Origin: Flaviaestuariibacter flavus
Lineage (GTDB): Bacteria > Bacteroidota > Bacteroidia > Chitinophagales > Chitinophagaceae
Assembly (NCBI RefSeq): GCF_004337505.1
Contig: NZ_SJZI01000011.1
Span: forward strand, 32,233-96,232
Direction of reading: 5' to 3'
DNA length: 64,000 nucleotides
Made by a program: the position numbers and the translations under genes. Position 1 is the first letter of the stretch; the number at the start of each line of letters is the position of its first letter. The notes beneath the pieces were generated by a model. The model was not told the origin of the DNA. It did no database searches and was given only the letters and a program-made list of their open reading frames with translations. This document shows positions 44,610 through 54,138 of this stretch, piece after piece.

Positions 44610-45074
44610 ATAGATACCCCCTTGGAAACGCCACATATTGAAACATGCCCATTTGAGTTTTGAAAGGTTTACTTTCCAGGTTACGGCATAAGATGCAGAA
44701 TTCCTGTTTGCCATTCCGAGATTAGAAGGTCGATGCCGCCATCTTCACTAATTTGGTCGTCGCCCGGAAAAAAATATCGTTCGAGAATCTGATCTGTCTC
44801 CATAACAAATGGTTAAGACCCGGCAGGTAATGAGCATGGGACAAAAGAGTCTTCACTAAAACTGTTTTCGAAACCTCAAAAAAAGAGAACAGGTCGATTT
44901 GCGCCCTTATTTGCCAAAGGTGCAAACCCCGTATGTAATTTGGAAGAGAAAGAACAGCGCTAAAGGCACTGTTCAAAATCCTAACAGTCCATAGAGCTGC
45001 ATAAAGACAATAAACGTCATGGATTGGCCGGATGTTTTTCAAGCGAGCAACCGCAAAAATAAACAAAATGAGCT
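44610..45074. other. Apparently gene-free island segment
   Basis: About 465 bp between the small membrane protein gene and the stop of the Wadjet-like operon. A 114-codon frame on the minus strand (44722-45066) lacks a plausible domain or composition, and I do not support it as a gene. There is an A/T-rich block but no hairpin worth calling. It could hold remnants of a decayed gene. Confidence 0.4.
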
Positions 45075-46031
45075 CTATCGATTATGGTTGAAAACAAAGT
45101 TTGATATCAAATCCAATCCTTCCTCTTCGATCCACCGTCCTTGCCTTATTAATTCACCAATCAAACTCCGCTCACGTGCTGTGAAGCAATCTTCCGGCAG
45201 TCCAGAAAAATCTATTGAACTATTCCATTTACTCCTGTGAAATGGAGAATTTACCGACAACCGATTGGATGTTTCGTATGGGAAAAACAACCCAATAGAT
45301 ATGCCCTTTTCCCTAAGCAACCGCTTTATTCGGACATAAATCTGTAAACCAGCCAAGTCCCAATCACAGGAGTAGTAAAGAGGCAATGCCAACTTGCTTG
45401 GAGGAATATGCTCTAGGATCGCAATATTATTCCCTCCGACGTACCAAGGCTCAATATTATTGGCGCGTGCGCTATCAGGACTCTTTAAATAGGCAATATT
45501 CTCACAGAGCACTACAGCCTCCGGATTAAGGCAATCTACAACCAATCGCCATTGATGTGTTTTAGGATCTTTATCCGGAAACTCCTCTATTCCCAGAATT
45601 TTGCAAACTGCTTTTTTCAAACTACGCTTTTCCTGCAAATACTTTGAACCCTTCCCCTTAAAAACAATAGCCGAGAACTGCCTTATCGTTGTTAGGCTAT
45701 TAGCTAATTCACTTTGATTTCTTTCAATAAAGAGTAGCGTATTGAGGTCATATTCATCGTAGTTTCGTCTACCATCATTTTCAATCCCATTTCGACTAAA
45801 GAAATCCGAGTATCGAATAAAATCATCCATCAGTACTTCTTCATAAAATTCCGAATAGCCGCGTTTAGCAACAAAAACCCCACGATTGCCGAACTTGTAA
45901 TCAATTAATCTTCGGTCCGTTTTCAGCCTTTTGACATAAGCACTATTAAGAATAGCCAACCGGGTCTCGCCAGCGACAAACAATTCATGCAAACCTCGCA
46001 GCTCCGACCAAGAAAGATTACGACTGCCCAT
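45075..46031 (-). CDS. JetD-like Toprim protein of a Wadjet-type system
   Basis: A 318-residue protein from the ATG at 46031 (longer frame to 46088). The C-terminal half contains VVLCENIAYLKS (Glu177) followed by ALPLYYSCDWDLAGLQIY with Asp223 and Asp225, an E...DxD arrangement as in Toprim/topoisomerase VI-like nucleases. The N-terminal half resembles the JetD helical region. It is the last gene after JetC-like (14-bp overlap), JetB-like and JetA-like genes, the order of Wadjet operons, where JetD is the subunit that cuts circular plasmid DNA. It is somewhat shorter than typical JetD (~370-400). Assignment is by motif and context only. Confidence 0.7.
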   Translation of the reverse strand: MGSRNLSWSELRGLHELFVAGETRLAILNSAYVKRLKTDRRLIDYKFGNRGVFVAKRGYSEFYEEVLMDDFIRYSDFFSRNGIENDGRRNYDEYDLNTLLFIERNQSELANSLTTIRQFSAIVFKGKGSKYLQEKRSLKKAVCKILGIEEFPDKDPKTHQWRLVVDCLNPEAVVLCENIAYLKSPDSARANNIEPWYVGGNNIAILEHIPPSKLALPLYYSCDWDLAGLQIYVRIKRLLREKGISIGLFFPYETSNRLSVNSPFHRSKWNSSIDFSGLPEDCFTARERSLIGELIRQGRWIEEEGLDLISNFVFNHNR

Positions 46032-49000
46032 TTGCGAAATCAGTGTTTTCCTTGTTGGTATAATTTTGCAAAACAGCGAAGGGTTCATTGTTTACATCCA
46101 ATTCTGAATCTGTATTCTTATGCAGCATGTACAAATATTGATCGCCTTCGACAAATCGTCCCAGAGGATTGATTGACATCGATATAATCTGATAATCGAA
46201 CTTCTTGGCAATCGAATAAAGCATATCATAATTACTTCCAAGTCCCTCCGCCTCATCAATCGGCATGAACCGGATTCCTTTGCGTCGTTTAGAACCGGCA
46301 TCTTTATCAATCAATGACATTCGAGCAATACAAAGCAAGGCTACAGCCGCATATGTTTGCCCAGAGCTGCCTTTATTGGACCGACCAGTCAGAATTGACT
46401 CCATTAGAAAATTGAGGTCAACATAGGAGTTCGGATCGAGTAACTTCTCCAAACTGTAGATAGCATAGGAGCCTCCGCAAAGCTGAAAAGCCTGAAATAA
46501 CTTATCTTGAAGACTAATACTTTCCGCAAGCTGTTCCGCAATTGATACATCTTGAAAAAGTGTCCCTTCTTGTTGCAATTTTTCAGAAAAATTGTCAATC
46601 CAAACCTTTGGAAACTCTCTCGAAAACTCTAGTTTAAGGCGTGCGCGGTTTCCACCAGTAATTTCGCTTTCTGGTCGGTTCAAGAACAAGTCGATCCTAC
46701 GGGCAAAGTCAACATTCAAACTGATTTCATCACGAACCTTTTCTAATACGTCATGTATTTTCTGCAGTTTCCGCTTACTTAGTTCCCTATTTTTTTCGTT
46801 AATCTTCTTCAGGTAAGATTCAATCGTCGTAATAATTGCTTCTTCGTGAACGTCAACCTCCTTAAAAGCCTCCGGCAACAACATATGGCTTAGAACGACC
46901 AGGCTAAATTCATCTTTTAGTTTATAACTGTCCTTTAATTGAAACTGGTCGATCACCGCCAAAAAAGAACGTTCGAACACTTCTTTCAAGACTTGAAAAA
47001 CGCGCTCTTTACCACTTGGATCTGACTGGAATTCCTTATCAGTGCCAAAAAATTCGGGATCAGCCATATAGGTGCTTTGGTACTTTCTCCAGACCTCATC
47101 CCGAACCTTGATCTTTTTTTGATACTCTTCGAATTCTCCTATAATAGTTAGCGAGTTCAATTTAGGTCTTTGATCCTCGATTTCATCATAGATGACTTTA
47201 GCCGGATCAGCCGAAATTTTCACCATTTTTTCTATATCTGCCACGACGGGACGCAAGTCATCTATTATCTCCAAGTGGGGCCGAACTTGATCTACTACTG
47301 ATTGCAGGCGATCTGTCCATTGAGAATCAGAAAGTATTAATTCGAGTTTTTCCCCCTCTTTCGTCAACCGCACTTTTTCAAACCTCCTGTTTGATATTGA
47401 TTGACTCAAATCCCAAAAAACCAAGTGAGATTGCGAGTAGCCCGCTTCAATTTGCATACTGGAGCTTAGCAGATGCTGCATTCGATGCACTTCCTCGATT
47501 CCTTTATCTAAAGCTTCAATGTGCTCATATGAACGAACCTGCGTGCGGTCCCTGGCGGCCTGTAAGTATTCATTGAAATCGCTTTCTGCTAGAATGACCT
47601 CTTTAACTGAATCGATTGCATTAATTATCCTTTTTATACTCTCGATTTCTCCCGACACCCCTTCACTGATCATTTTAAGAACTTTGTCAAGGCCTTCTAT
47701 GTTCAATGCGGTAAACTTCTGTTCTTTTACCAATGTGATGTACTCCCTTATTCCGCCAAACGTTGTCCAAAAGCCCTCCTCTGTAATACTTGTTGGTATT
47801 GCTTCTTTTAGTAACCTTAAAGGATCCGGAATATATTTGTCCCCAGGGCTCGGATTTGCTGGTTGCGATAGGCGTGTACTTTTGAAATGCATAAGGATAC
47901 TTTCTTCTACGTCTGTTAAAGCACGTCCTTCCTTCAACGCCCAATAGCCCAAGGAGCGTTCATCCCGCATGTTTGCAAACTCAAGATATCGTTCTTTCTC
48001 CTCTAGATCCGACCTAAATTGCTCCCGAAGTTGGTGTAAGGTTTCGAGCAATTCTGCATTTGTAGAATAGTTAGCGATCTCAATTGACAATATTTCTAAG
48101 CCCGCATTTTTTAGTTTTGGATCAACGCGATCAAGCAGTTCCTGCTTTCGACGGTACGTTTTGTTCTCTATATACCTTTCCGAAAGACGGCCAGCGGGAA
48201 TACCGAGCTTTGTAACAAGCTCTCTAGCCGATTTCAGACCTTCCCACTGGGGAACATAACTTTCATAATTTGCTTTAGCGTTTTCTAAATATCCGTTTGA
48301 TTGTGCCAGCTCTTCGTCGAGTGCGTTTACATATTCCATCAGTACTCGTTGAATAGCTACCAACCTTTGCTTTGCAACCACATGCGATTTAACCCCCCCC
48401 TGCAGCTTCTCGAATTGAAACCGCACCTCCTGATTCGCGAATCGGCAGTTGCTAGTTAACCAATCCTTTTTCGCTGCATCACGCTCCTGCTGCTGCCTTT
48501 GCAACTCAAGCAGGGCTTTGTGCTTTTGCACGACTTGTTCTATTTCAGCCTTATTCAAACTGTAGTCATTGATAGTTGCGCGCATTTCATCCTCCGCCTG
48601 GCGAAACAGCCTGGCAAACTCTTTCCCTTTTGTGTGGCCGAACAAAAAAGCTTTGAGACTATCACTTCTGTTTATCTCCAGAACCTTGCCTCTAGAAAAC
48701 GATTGAATGATCATAGCATAGTCACGCAGTAAGCGTTCGTTGCTACTCATATCTAACATCAAAATGTTATTATCGAAAAGAACTTTATGGAATTTCTTTC
48801 TTGAGTAGGTGTGCAGCACCAGATTTTGCGACTCAAGGTGGTGTTTTAGCTCATCTAAAGGCAGAATGGTTTTATCCTTGAGGAAGGTCGCTTTGGCAAG
48901 GGGCTCTGCAGTCGACTCTAATATATTCTCGTCGAAACTTTTGTGTATAATAAAAGACCTTGTGTTTTCGCTTGATGACTCTAAGTAAGCCCCTACAATG

Positions 49001-49293
49001 ACATATTCCTCCTGTTCAACCTCTAGATTCAAAAACATATAGGCAATCTCGGTCCCCCGCGACGCCGTTCTTAGCACCATACCATCAACGGTTCGCCGTT
49101 CAGTCGCTTCAGTGGGTGACATCCAAGCCTCCGACCCAACAAAAATGAGCTGAAGCATATCTGCTATCATACTTTTTCCGGAACCGCTGTCACCTACAAA
49201 ATCAGTACGAAACGGGTGAAACCGGTACTCGAAATGCTGATGCTGCCTTATACCTAAAGTGGTCAGGCTATAGATGCGGGGATAAGCTTTCAT
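46018..49293 (-). CDS. JetC/MukB-like SMC ATPase
   Basis: A 1,091-residue protein from the ATG at 49293. That ATG shares ATGA with the stop of the upstream gene; an in-frame ATG at 49317 is less likely. Walker A is GDSGSGKS (residues 34-41). Long Glu/Lys/Gln-rich coiled coil follows, with possible hinge-like breaks. The C-terminal head has a signature-like SSGQTYAAVALLCIARMSLI and a Walker B IRFMPIDEAEGLG around residue 1010. This is the architecture of the SMC-like ATPase of MukBEF/MksBEF/Wadjet condensins, which extrude DNA loops. It is visibly AT-richer than the neighbouring chromosome, a sign of horizontal transfer. Confidence 0.75.
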   Translation of the reverse strand: MKAYPRIYSLTTLGIRQHQHFEYRFHPFRTDFVGDSGSGKSMIADMLQLIFVGSEAWMSPTEATERRTVDGMVLRTASRGTEIAYMFLNLEVEQEEYVIVGAYLESSSENTRSFIIHKSFDENILESTAEPLAKATFLKDKTILPLDELKHHLESQNLVLHTYSRKKFHKVLFDNNILMLDMSSNERLLRDYAMIIQSFSRGKVLEINRSDSLKAFLFGHTKGKEFARLFRQAEDEMRATINDYSLNKAEIEQVVQKHKALLELQRQQQERDAAKKDWLTSNCRFANQEVRFQFEKLQGGVKSHVVAKQRLVAIQRVLMEYVNALDEELAQSNGYLENAKANYESYVPQWEGLKSARELVTKLGIPAGRLSERYIENKTYRRKQELLDRVDPKLKNAGLEILSIEIANYSTNAELLETLHQLREQFRSDLEEKERYLEFANMRDERSLGYWALKEGRALTDVEESILMHFKSTRLSQPANPSPGDKYIPDPLRLLKEAIPTSITEEGFWTTFGGIREYITLVKEQKFTALNIEGLDKVLKMISEGVSGEIESIKRIINAIDSVKEVILAESDFNEYLQAARDRTQVRSYEHIEALDKGIEEVHRMQHLLSSSMQIEAGYSQSHLVFWDLSQSISNRRFEKVRLTKEGEKLELILSDSQWTDRLQSVVDQVRPHLEIIDDLRPVVADIEKMVKISADPAKVIYDEIEDQRPKLNSLTIIGEFEEYQKKIKVRDEVWRKYQSTYMADPEFFGTDKEFQSDPSGKERVFQVLKEVFERSFLAVIDQFQLKDSYKLKDEFSLVVLSHMLLPEAFKEVDVHEEAIITTIESYLKKINEKNRELSKRKLQKIHDVLEKVRDEISLNVDFARRIDLFLNRPESEITGGNRARLKLEFSREFPKVWIDNFSEKLQQEGTLFQDVSIAEQLAESISLQDKLFQAFQLCGGSYAIYSLEKLLDPNSYVDLNFLMESILTGRSNKGSSGQTYAAVALLCIARMSLIDKDAGSKRRKGIRFMPIDEAEGLGSNYDMLYSIAKKFDYQIISMSINPLGRFVEGDQYLYMLHKNTDSELDVNNEPFAVLQNYTNKENTDFANGQS

Positions 49294-49946
49294 TCGGTTA
49301 TAAATTGATGCAGCCAAGTATCAATGTTTGCGATCTGGTCACCGTAGATACTGATTAGTCGTTGAAAAGCCGGTAATAAATCGAAGTAATCATCATCCAA
49401 ATCCACCCAACCGATTTTACTAAATTCTTCTAAGCAATCCAAAACCAAGCTGTCGATTCGGCTATCGCCTTTATGAGAAATAATTCCATTTTTAGTTTTA
49501 GCAAGCAAACGGTATATACCTAGTTTTAACTCTTCGTAGTCGTGCCGAATGGTTTCTTGAAGCTTCTTGACAGAAGAAAGCTCGAAGTTTTTATCGATGT
49601 AAACAATCTTGTACAACAGAATCCCAATAACAACGAACTCGCTCCTAAGGAAGTACCTATGATCTGCGTCGATTTTGCCTCGGCCGGACTCGAAAAAACT
49701 TAAAAAATAATATATATCATTACCACTCCCACCACTGTCGAGTTTCACTTGAAAAAATGTGGCATAATAATGCTTAAGTGAACCAATGTGCTTTTGTATA
49801 AATTGGAAAAAATTGAATTGTCCATCTCGATTCTGTATATGGACGCCATCTTTTAATAAATAGTCCAATTTCCCGAAGAGATCTCGGGCCTCCAAGTCAA
49901 ACAGAAAATCAAATTTTTCTATTTCAGAGAAATGCTGATTTCGCAT
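49290..49946 (-). CDS. JetB/MukE-like condensin subunit
   Basis: A 218-residue protein, MRNQHFSEIEKFDFLFDLEARDLFGKLDYLLKDG ... DADHRYFLRSEFVVIGILLYKIVYIDKN. Size and winged-helix-like composition match the MukE/MksE/JetB subunit that bridges the kleisin and the ATPase. It overlaps the upstream JetA-like gene by 28 bp and the JetC-like gene by 4 bp (ATGA), showing tight translational coupling. Alone it would be hard to assign; the operon context carries the call. Confidence 0.65.
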   Translation of the reverse strand: MRNQHFSEIEKFDFLFDLEARDLFGKLDYLLKDGVHIQNRDGQFNFFQFIQKHIGSLKHYYATFFQVKLDSGGSGNDIYYFLSFFESGRGKIDADHRYFLRSEFVVIGILLYKIVYIDKNFELSSVKKLQETIRHDYEELKLGIYRLLAKTKNGIISHKGDSRIDSLVLDCLEEFSKIGWVDLDDDYFDLLPAFQRLISIYGDQIANIDTWLHQFITE

Positions 49947-51265
49947 ATTGCTACACCTGTAAAATTTTCGTGGACAATAAGTTCTTCTTGAACATCTATA
50001 AGATAAGCATGCAGAAAGAATCCAGATCGGACAATTCGATGCGCAAGCTTTATCGGAAGTTCCAGATTGCCATCTTTAGCCTCTGCAAGCGCAAAGAAAT
50101 ACTGAGAAAAATAAACTTTACTCCGCGACTTGACATCTTCGAGAATACGCCCGAACCATTCTTCTATTTCTTCTTGGACCTTAAGTTTCGACTGTACAAA
50201 GATTGCGGCCTGCTTCGCCTGAACGGGATTTTGTTCAAAATCAAGTGCTGCTCTAGCTTTCACCGGAAATAGATTTTCCTTGCGCTCCAAGATCGCTAGA
50301 TGGGCAGTCGGAATATAGATCTGCGGAAGGCTGACATTAGATGGCAATTCAAGGATTTTTCTAGCTTTTAAGTATGTAACATTGGAATACTGGAACAAAA
50401 AATTCAAAAATTTCTCGACGCGGTTATTGAACAAGGGCTTGTTGAGCGTTCCGAAAAACTGTCTTAGTTTCGGATGAATGCGATCCAATCGCCGATCGAT
50501 GAGTGAAAGCCGTCGTTTGACTTCAGGAAAAAATTCTCTGGCTAGTGCTGCTTTTTCAAATAAAGCCGCACTGTCAATATTCACGGACAACTGTTCCAGA
50601 GTCTCCCGTATTATTTTCATCTGGCGAAATGCCGCCCGCAATTCCCTGTTCTGGTCCCGTAGCCGATCCAACTCGGCATCAATCCTCTTCAAAACAGCCA
50701 AAATTGACTCATTTTGTACCCCAGCAGTTTGGCGCAATTCAGCTACAGTGTTATCAATTTGCTTATCTAGAAAATCGACTTGACTCTTCATTTCGGGTTT
50801 AAACAAATCAAAATGAATTTCGAGCCAGGTTGTCAATTCTCCTTCACCCCCTACCTGCTTTAAACGCTGTAGCAGTTCTGAACAAAGCACCTCGATTTTG
50901 GTAGGGTTAAAATTTGCTTCGAGTATTTTCTCCGCATTCCTACAGAAATCGAAGGCATATTCCTTTAAGTAATATACCTGCCGCTCATCGTCCCAAATCA
51001 GGAAATATTCTTTTAATTGTCCAATGAGCTCAACGAAATGCTCCTGTGGTATTCTGGAATATGCCTCGTCACCGACATGGGAACTGCTTAAAGCATCGTA
51101 AATATCTTCTTCTTTGAAACTCTTATCCGGGAAAGCACCATTCTTAACCGCCAGGTATAAACGAATGATTGCAACCCCTTGCTGGCGCGTAGGAAATAAC
51201 AGAGAATAGGTACGATCGCGTTCTATTTCGCTTAAAAAATCGAATTTAGGATTCACCTCCTCCAT
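49919..51265 (-). CDS. JetA/MukF-like kleisin subunit
   Basis: A 448-residue protein. I choose the ATG at 51265 (MEEVNPKFDFLSEIERDRTYSLLFPTRQQ) because the longer frame starts with TTG. A helical N-terminal winged-helix-like region precedes a long coiled coil (AVLKRIDAELDRLRDQNRELRAAFRQMKII) and a C-terminal globular part. This fits the kleisin-like subunit JetA/MksF that joins the ATPase heads. First gene of the four-gene operon, with the XRE regulator 222 bp upstream on the same strand. Family assignment is moderate because these subunits are poorly conserved. Confidence 0.6.
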   Translation of the reverse strand: MEEVNPKFDFLSEIERDRTYSLLFPTRQQGVAIIRLYLAVKNGAFPDKSFKEEDIYDALSSSHVGDEAYSRIPQEHFVELIGQLKEYFLIWDDERQVYYLKEYAFDFCRNAEKILEANFNPTKIEVLCSELLQRLKQVGGEGELTTWLEIHFDLFKPEMKSQVDFLDKQIDNTVAELRQTAGVQNESILAVLKRIDAELDRLRDQNRELRAAFRQMKIIRETLEQLSVNIDSAALFEKAALAREFFPEVKRRLSLIDRRLDRIHPKLRQFFGTLNKPLFNNRVEKFLNFLFQYSNVTYLKARKILELPSNVSLPQIYIPTAHLAILERKENLFPVKARAALDFEQNPVQAKQAAIFVQSKLKVQEEIEEWFGRILEDVKSRSKVYFSQYFFALAEAKDGNLELPIKLAHRIVRSGFFLHAYLIDVQEELIVHENFTGVAICEISISLK

Positions 51266-51487
51266 ATTCCAGATTGGTTTAGGAGGTAAAATGTACAACA
51301 AAAATGTGCTTTACTCCTGCTGTAAATGATTGAAATGGCAAAAAAGGCAGCTATTAGGGCTTTTGATTGTTCGCAGGATATAATCTTGGCAAGCCCAACG
51401 GCTATATTTCAAAAAACGGACTTGGAAAAAAGCAAAAAGTCCAACTACATTAAAACATCTTGGAAGGTGTAAAGATTATCGAATATG

Positions 51488-51874
51488 TCAGCTATCCTTT
51501 TTCGCAATCCCGCTCAATAATTCCACTTTCTCCCGCTCACTTTGCAAAAGACGTTCGTACAATTCAACGATTTTATCGATTGGGTTGAACTGATAGTTGA
51601 CGATGAAATTATTTGAAGCGGTATCCGAATTATTCTGAATGTTATTGAAAAGTGCCTCTTCGTTGAATTGACGAATGGCCTCTGGCGTTACCCCTAAGGC
51701 ATCTGCCACTGCCTTTAAACGTTCGTCATCAATCTGTTCGCTTTGCTCCATCCTGGATATTGACTGTTGAGAAACCCCCAGAATAGTGGCAAGGGTATCC
51801 TGCTTCATGCCCCGGAGTTCCCGGATGCGTACGATCTTCTGTCCAATGTGGGTGCCTTTACCCGTACCGTTCAT
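51488..51874 (-). CDS. XRE-family transcriptional regulator
   Basis: A 128-residue protein from the ATG at 51874. The helix-turn-helix is at about residues 10-60 (IGQKIVRIRELRGMKQDTLATILGVSQQSISRMEQSE). The C-terminal region ends in an amphipathic helix (YERLLQSEREKVELL), probably for dimerisation. It is divergent from the 271-residue gene across 118 bp that includes the inverted sequence GGAAATTCAATTCC (51958-51971), a candidate operator. It also reads toward the Wadjet-like operon and could control it, though a 222-bp gap separates them. Confidence 0.8.
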   Translation of the reverse strand: MNGTGKGTHIGQKIVRIRELRGMKQDTLATILGVSQQSISRMEQSEQIDDERLKAVADALGVTPEAIRQFNEEALFNNIQNNSDTASNNFIVNYQFNPIDKIVELYERLLQSEREKVELLSGIAKKDS

Positions 51875-51992
51875 AATCTGCCAGAATTTGGCGTAAAATA
51901 CAACTTCCGCCGGGTAAAACACAGCTATCACCTTGGGGTGGATCTATGCTGGATTGAGGAAATTCAATTCCGAATACCTTAAAATCCACGAA

Positions 51993-52808
51993 ATGGCAGC
52001 CAACTTAGAGCAGATTATTTCTGAGCTAAAGAAGTATTGTTCGGAACAGAACACCTTGATTTTCCCCGGGCGCATATATGCACCCGACCTGATTGATTGC
52101 ACCTGGGAAGGTGAAAACACGGAGGATTGGCGAAAGTTCATTGAAATCGCGCAAAGGTGCGGAACGCCTATGCTTCACCTGGAAGTGGAGCATTTTGACT
52201 ACGACGCCGACGACATTGACCAAATCGTGGAAGATTCACCGGATGACGAAGACCTCACTCCGGAACTTATTGAGAAAGCCAAAGTGTCGAACGGAAAGCC
52301 CTATTCTTTTGAGCTTTCTTTCTTCCATAACTCCGTACTCTATAAATACGAAGCAGAAAACGAACTGGCAGAAATCGTGAAAACACTTTTAGACGCCGAA
52401 TTTGGGGATGAGGACAACAGCGAAAATCAGGCAGAATCAGAGGAATCCAGGAGCTGGCGCCAGGAAATAGAAACCCTGGTTGAAGAGGTGTTGAATCATC
52501 CTGAATACCGAGAAAAGATGAAATTCCCAGACCGGTCACGTTTTGTACTATCCTTCTTACAGAACCAAAAGGGGAAATCTTATGACATTGCGTTCAATGT
52601 GTTCCGGATGGCAGAACGGCAATATCCGGAGCGGGTCCTGCCGATTGTGAAAAAAGAACTCGAGACGAAGCTGGTTGATCTCCGGAAAAAGGAGCCCAAA
52701 CTCACCAAGTTGAAAGCCCAATCGATCCTCGGAATAACGAAAACGGATCTCGAAGCTATTTGGTACACAGAAGCAAAAGCAGCCGAAAACTCACTTTTTA
52801 GCAATTAA
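51993..52808 (+). CDS. Unknown acidic island protein
   Basis: A 271-residue protein from the ATG at 51993 (MAANLEQIISELKKYCSEQN). The N-terminal half contains LEVEHFDYDADDIDQIVEDSPDDEDLTPE, very rich in Asp/Glu. The C-terminal half is charged and helical (PIVKKELETKLVDLRKKEPKLTKLKAQSILGI). No membrane segment or known motif is seen. It is divergent from the XRE gene. It might be an antirepressor, a toxin partner or an accessory of the adjacent defence loci, but I do not recognise it. Confidence 0.5.
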   Translation: MAANLEQIISELKKYCSEQNTLIFPGRIYAPDLIDCTWEGENTEDWRKFIEIAQRCGTPMLHLEVEHFDYDADDIDQIVEDSPDDEDLTPELIEKAKVSNGKPYSFELSFFHNSVLYKYEAENELAEIVKTLLDAEFGDEDNSENQAESEESRSWRQEIETLVEEVLNHPEYREKMKFPDRSRFVLSFLQNQKGKSYDIAFNVFRMAERQYPERVLPIVKKELETKLVDLRKKEPKLTKLKAQSILGITKTDLEAIWYTEAKAAENSLFSN

Positions 52809-52883
52809 GGAGCAAGCCCAGAGAAATCGCATAAAACGCGGAAAACCGTAAAAAAGCACGTGAACCCCGAAAAGTCGATGCGT

Positions 52884-52977
52884 ATTGATACGTATCAATG
52901 AATTTCAAAACGCTTTGAAGTGCATTGATATGATGCATTTCGCGGGCGACGTTAGTCAGTAATCGTGAATTTTCACG
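52884..52977. promoter_or_regulatory. Cluster of three palindromes in a gene-free stretch
   Basis: Between the unknown 271-residue gene and the potassium channel gene (52809-53280, no gene) lie ATTGATACGTATCAAT (52884-52899, perfect), TGCAT-N7-ATGCA (52921-52937) and CGTGAATTTTCACG (52964-52977). They are spaced 21 and 26 bp apart. They could be operator sites or recognition sites of a relaxase or recombinase. The rest of 52809-53280 shows only further short palindromes (GGCACGTGCC at 53235) and no gene. Confidence 0.4.
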
Positions 52978-53239
52978 GAATTCCATCCAGGTCACGAGAA
53001 CCATTTTTCATTTTCCGGGAAATCGGCATAGATTCCGGCGCCAGCTTATAAAATAGCAAGGAAAGGGATTTGAAACGACAGGCACCCGTTCATCTTACAA
53101 TTTCCAGCTGTATTTACCAGATTCCGAAAATAGGTACGCAAAAATGATTTCGAATTTCTGAGGCCCCGGCCCCTAGCTCCCGAAACATCTCCAGAAAATC
53201 CGACCAAAGTCCGGAGGACCTCCCCAAACTTTTGGGCAC

Positions 53240-53266
53240 GTGCCTAATCAAATTTTCGTTAGGCAC
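53240..53266 (-). terminator. Possible terminator of the potassium channel gene
   Basis: Stem GTGCCTAA / TTAGGCAC with an 11-nt loop, 15 bp beyond the channel stop codon (53281) on the minus strand. It has no strong T-run, so confidence is limited. Confidence 0.45.
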
Positions 53267-53280
53267 CTCCTAAGGCTAAT

Positions 53281-54084
53281 CTATTGACACTTAATTGACT
53301 CACCGCAATGCGGACAGTTCTGCCCATTCTTCTCCCCTTTCCAGCTCTCCGAGAAACCCGAGGCCAAGATTCCGGCCGGCAAGGCAAACATCCCTACGCC
53401 CAATATGGAAATCAGCGCTGTGAGTGTTTTACCAAGCGTAGTTACCGGATAGACATCTCCATAACCTACTGTAGTCAGGGTGGCCACGCTCCACCACATC
53501 GTTTCGGGTATGCTGGAAAACTTGGCGGGTTGCGCGTCATGTTCGACAAAGTACATGAGGCAGGAGGCGACTACAATCAAAAGCAGCGTAATCGACAAGC
53601 TTAAAACCAGCTCCTCTTTCTTGGTACGGAATACCTGGTGAATCATCCGGAAGGCACCGACATAACGTCCCATTTTGAAGAAGCGCAGCAGCCGGGTAAG
53701 CCGGAGCAGCCGGATAAAGCGGAGGTCGTAGCCGATCAAAAGCGGTAAATAAAAGGGAAGGATCGCCAGCAGGTCCACGATCGCCCCGGAGCTCACCATC
53801 CACTTCACACGCCCCTGAATTGGGTGTCGGTACTTTGGATTGGCAGTTACCGTCCAGAGGCGGAGCAGGTATTCGGCCGTGAAAAAAGCAACGGAAAAGC
53901 TCTCGAAGCCGTCGAAAAATACCCGGTTGCGCTGGTAGAGCGGCTCCACTGTTTCCAGTATCACAGCCACCGTATTGGCGAGGATGAGTGCGATTACTGC
54001 CGCATCGACCCACTTCTCAGCAGGGTGCTCGGTCTCAGATGGATCCAGAAACGTAAAAACGCGCCTTTTTATTAATGCATACAT
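53281..54084 (-). CDS. Voltage-gated-type potassium channel
   Basis: A 267-residue protein with six membrane helices. The S4-like helix is RFIRLLRLTRLLRFFKMGRYVG with regularly spaced Arg. The pore carries the selectivity filter TTVGYGDVYP, and S6 ends GVGMFALPAGILASGFSESW. The C-terminus is short and ends NCPHCGESIKC, a cysteine motif that may bind zinc. It lies 54 bp downstream of, and in the same direction as, the giant helicase gene. It may be its third operon gene, or have its own promoter in the AT-rich gap. It is expected to conduct K+ across the inner membrane; in a defence locus it might act as a membrane-depolarising effector, which is only an inference. Confidence 0.8.
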   Translation of the reverse strand: MYALIKRRVFTFLDPSETEHPAEKWVDAAVIALILANTVAVILETVEPLYQRNRVFFDGFESFSVAFFTAEYLLRLWTVTANPKYRHPIQGRVKWMVSSGAIVDLLAILPFYLPLLIGYDLRFIRLLRLTRLLRFFKMGRYVGAFRMIHQVFRTKKEELVLSLSITLLLIVVASCLMYFVEHDAQPAKFSSIPETMWWSVATLTTVGYGDVYPVTTLGKTLTALISILGVGMFALPAGILASGFSESWKGEKNGQNCPHCGESIKCQ

Positions 54085-54138
54085 ACCAAACTAAATTTCA
54101 TCAAATCAACTTTTGATAACCATTGATAATCGTCAGCT

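Noticed and set aside
44722..45066. A 114-codon minus-strand open frame
   Set aside because: No recognised motif, poor composition and no clear start context; treated as a gene-free segment.
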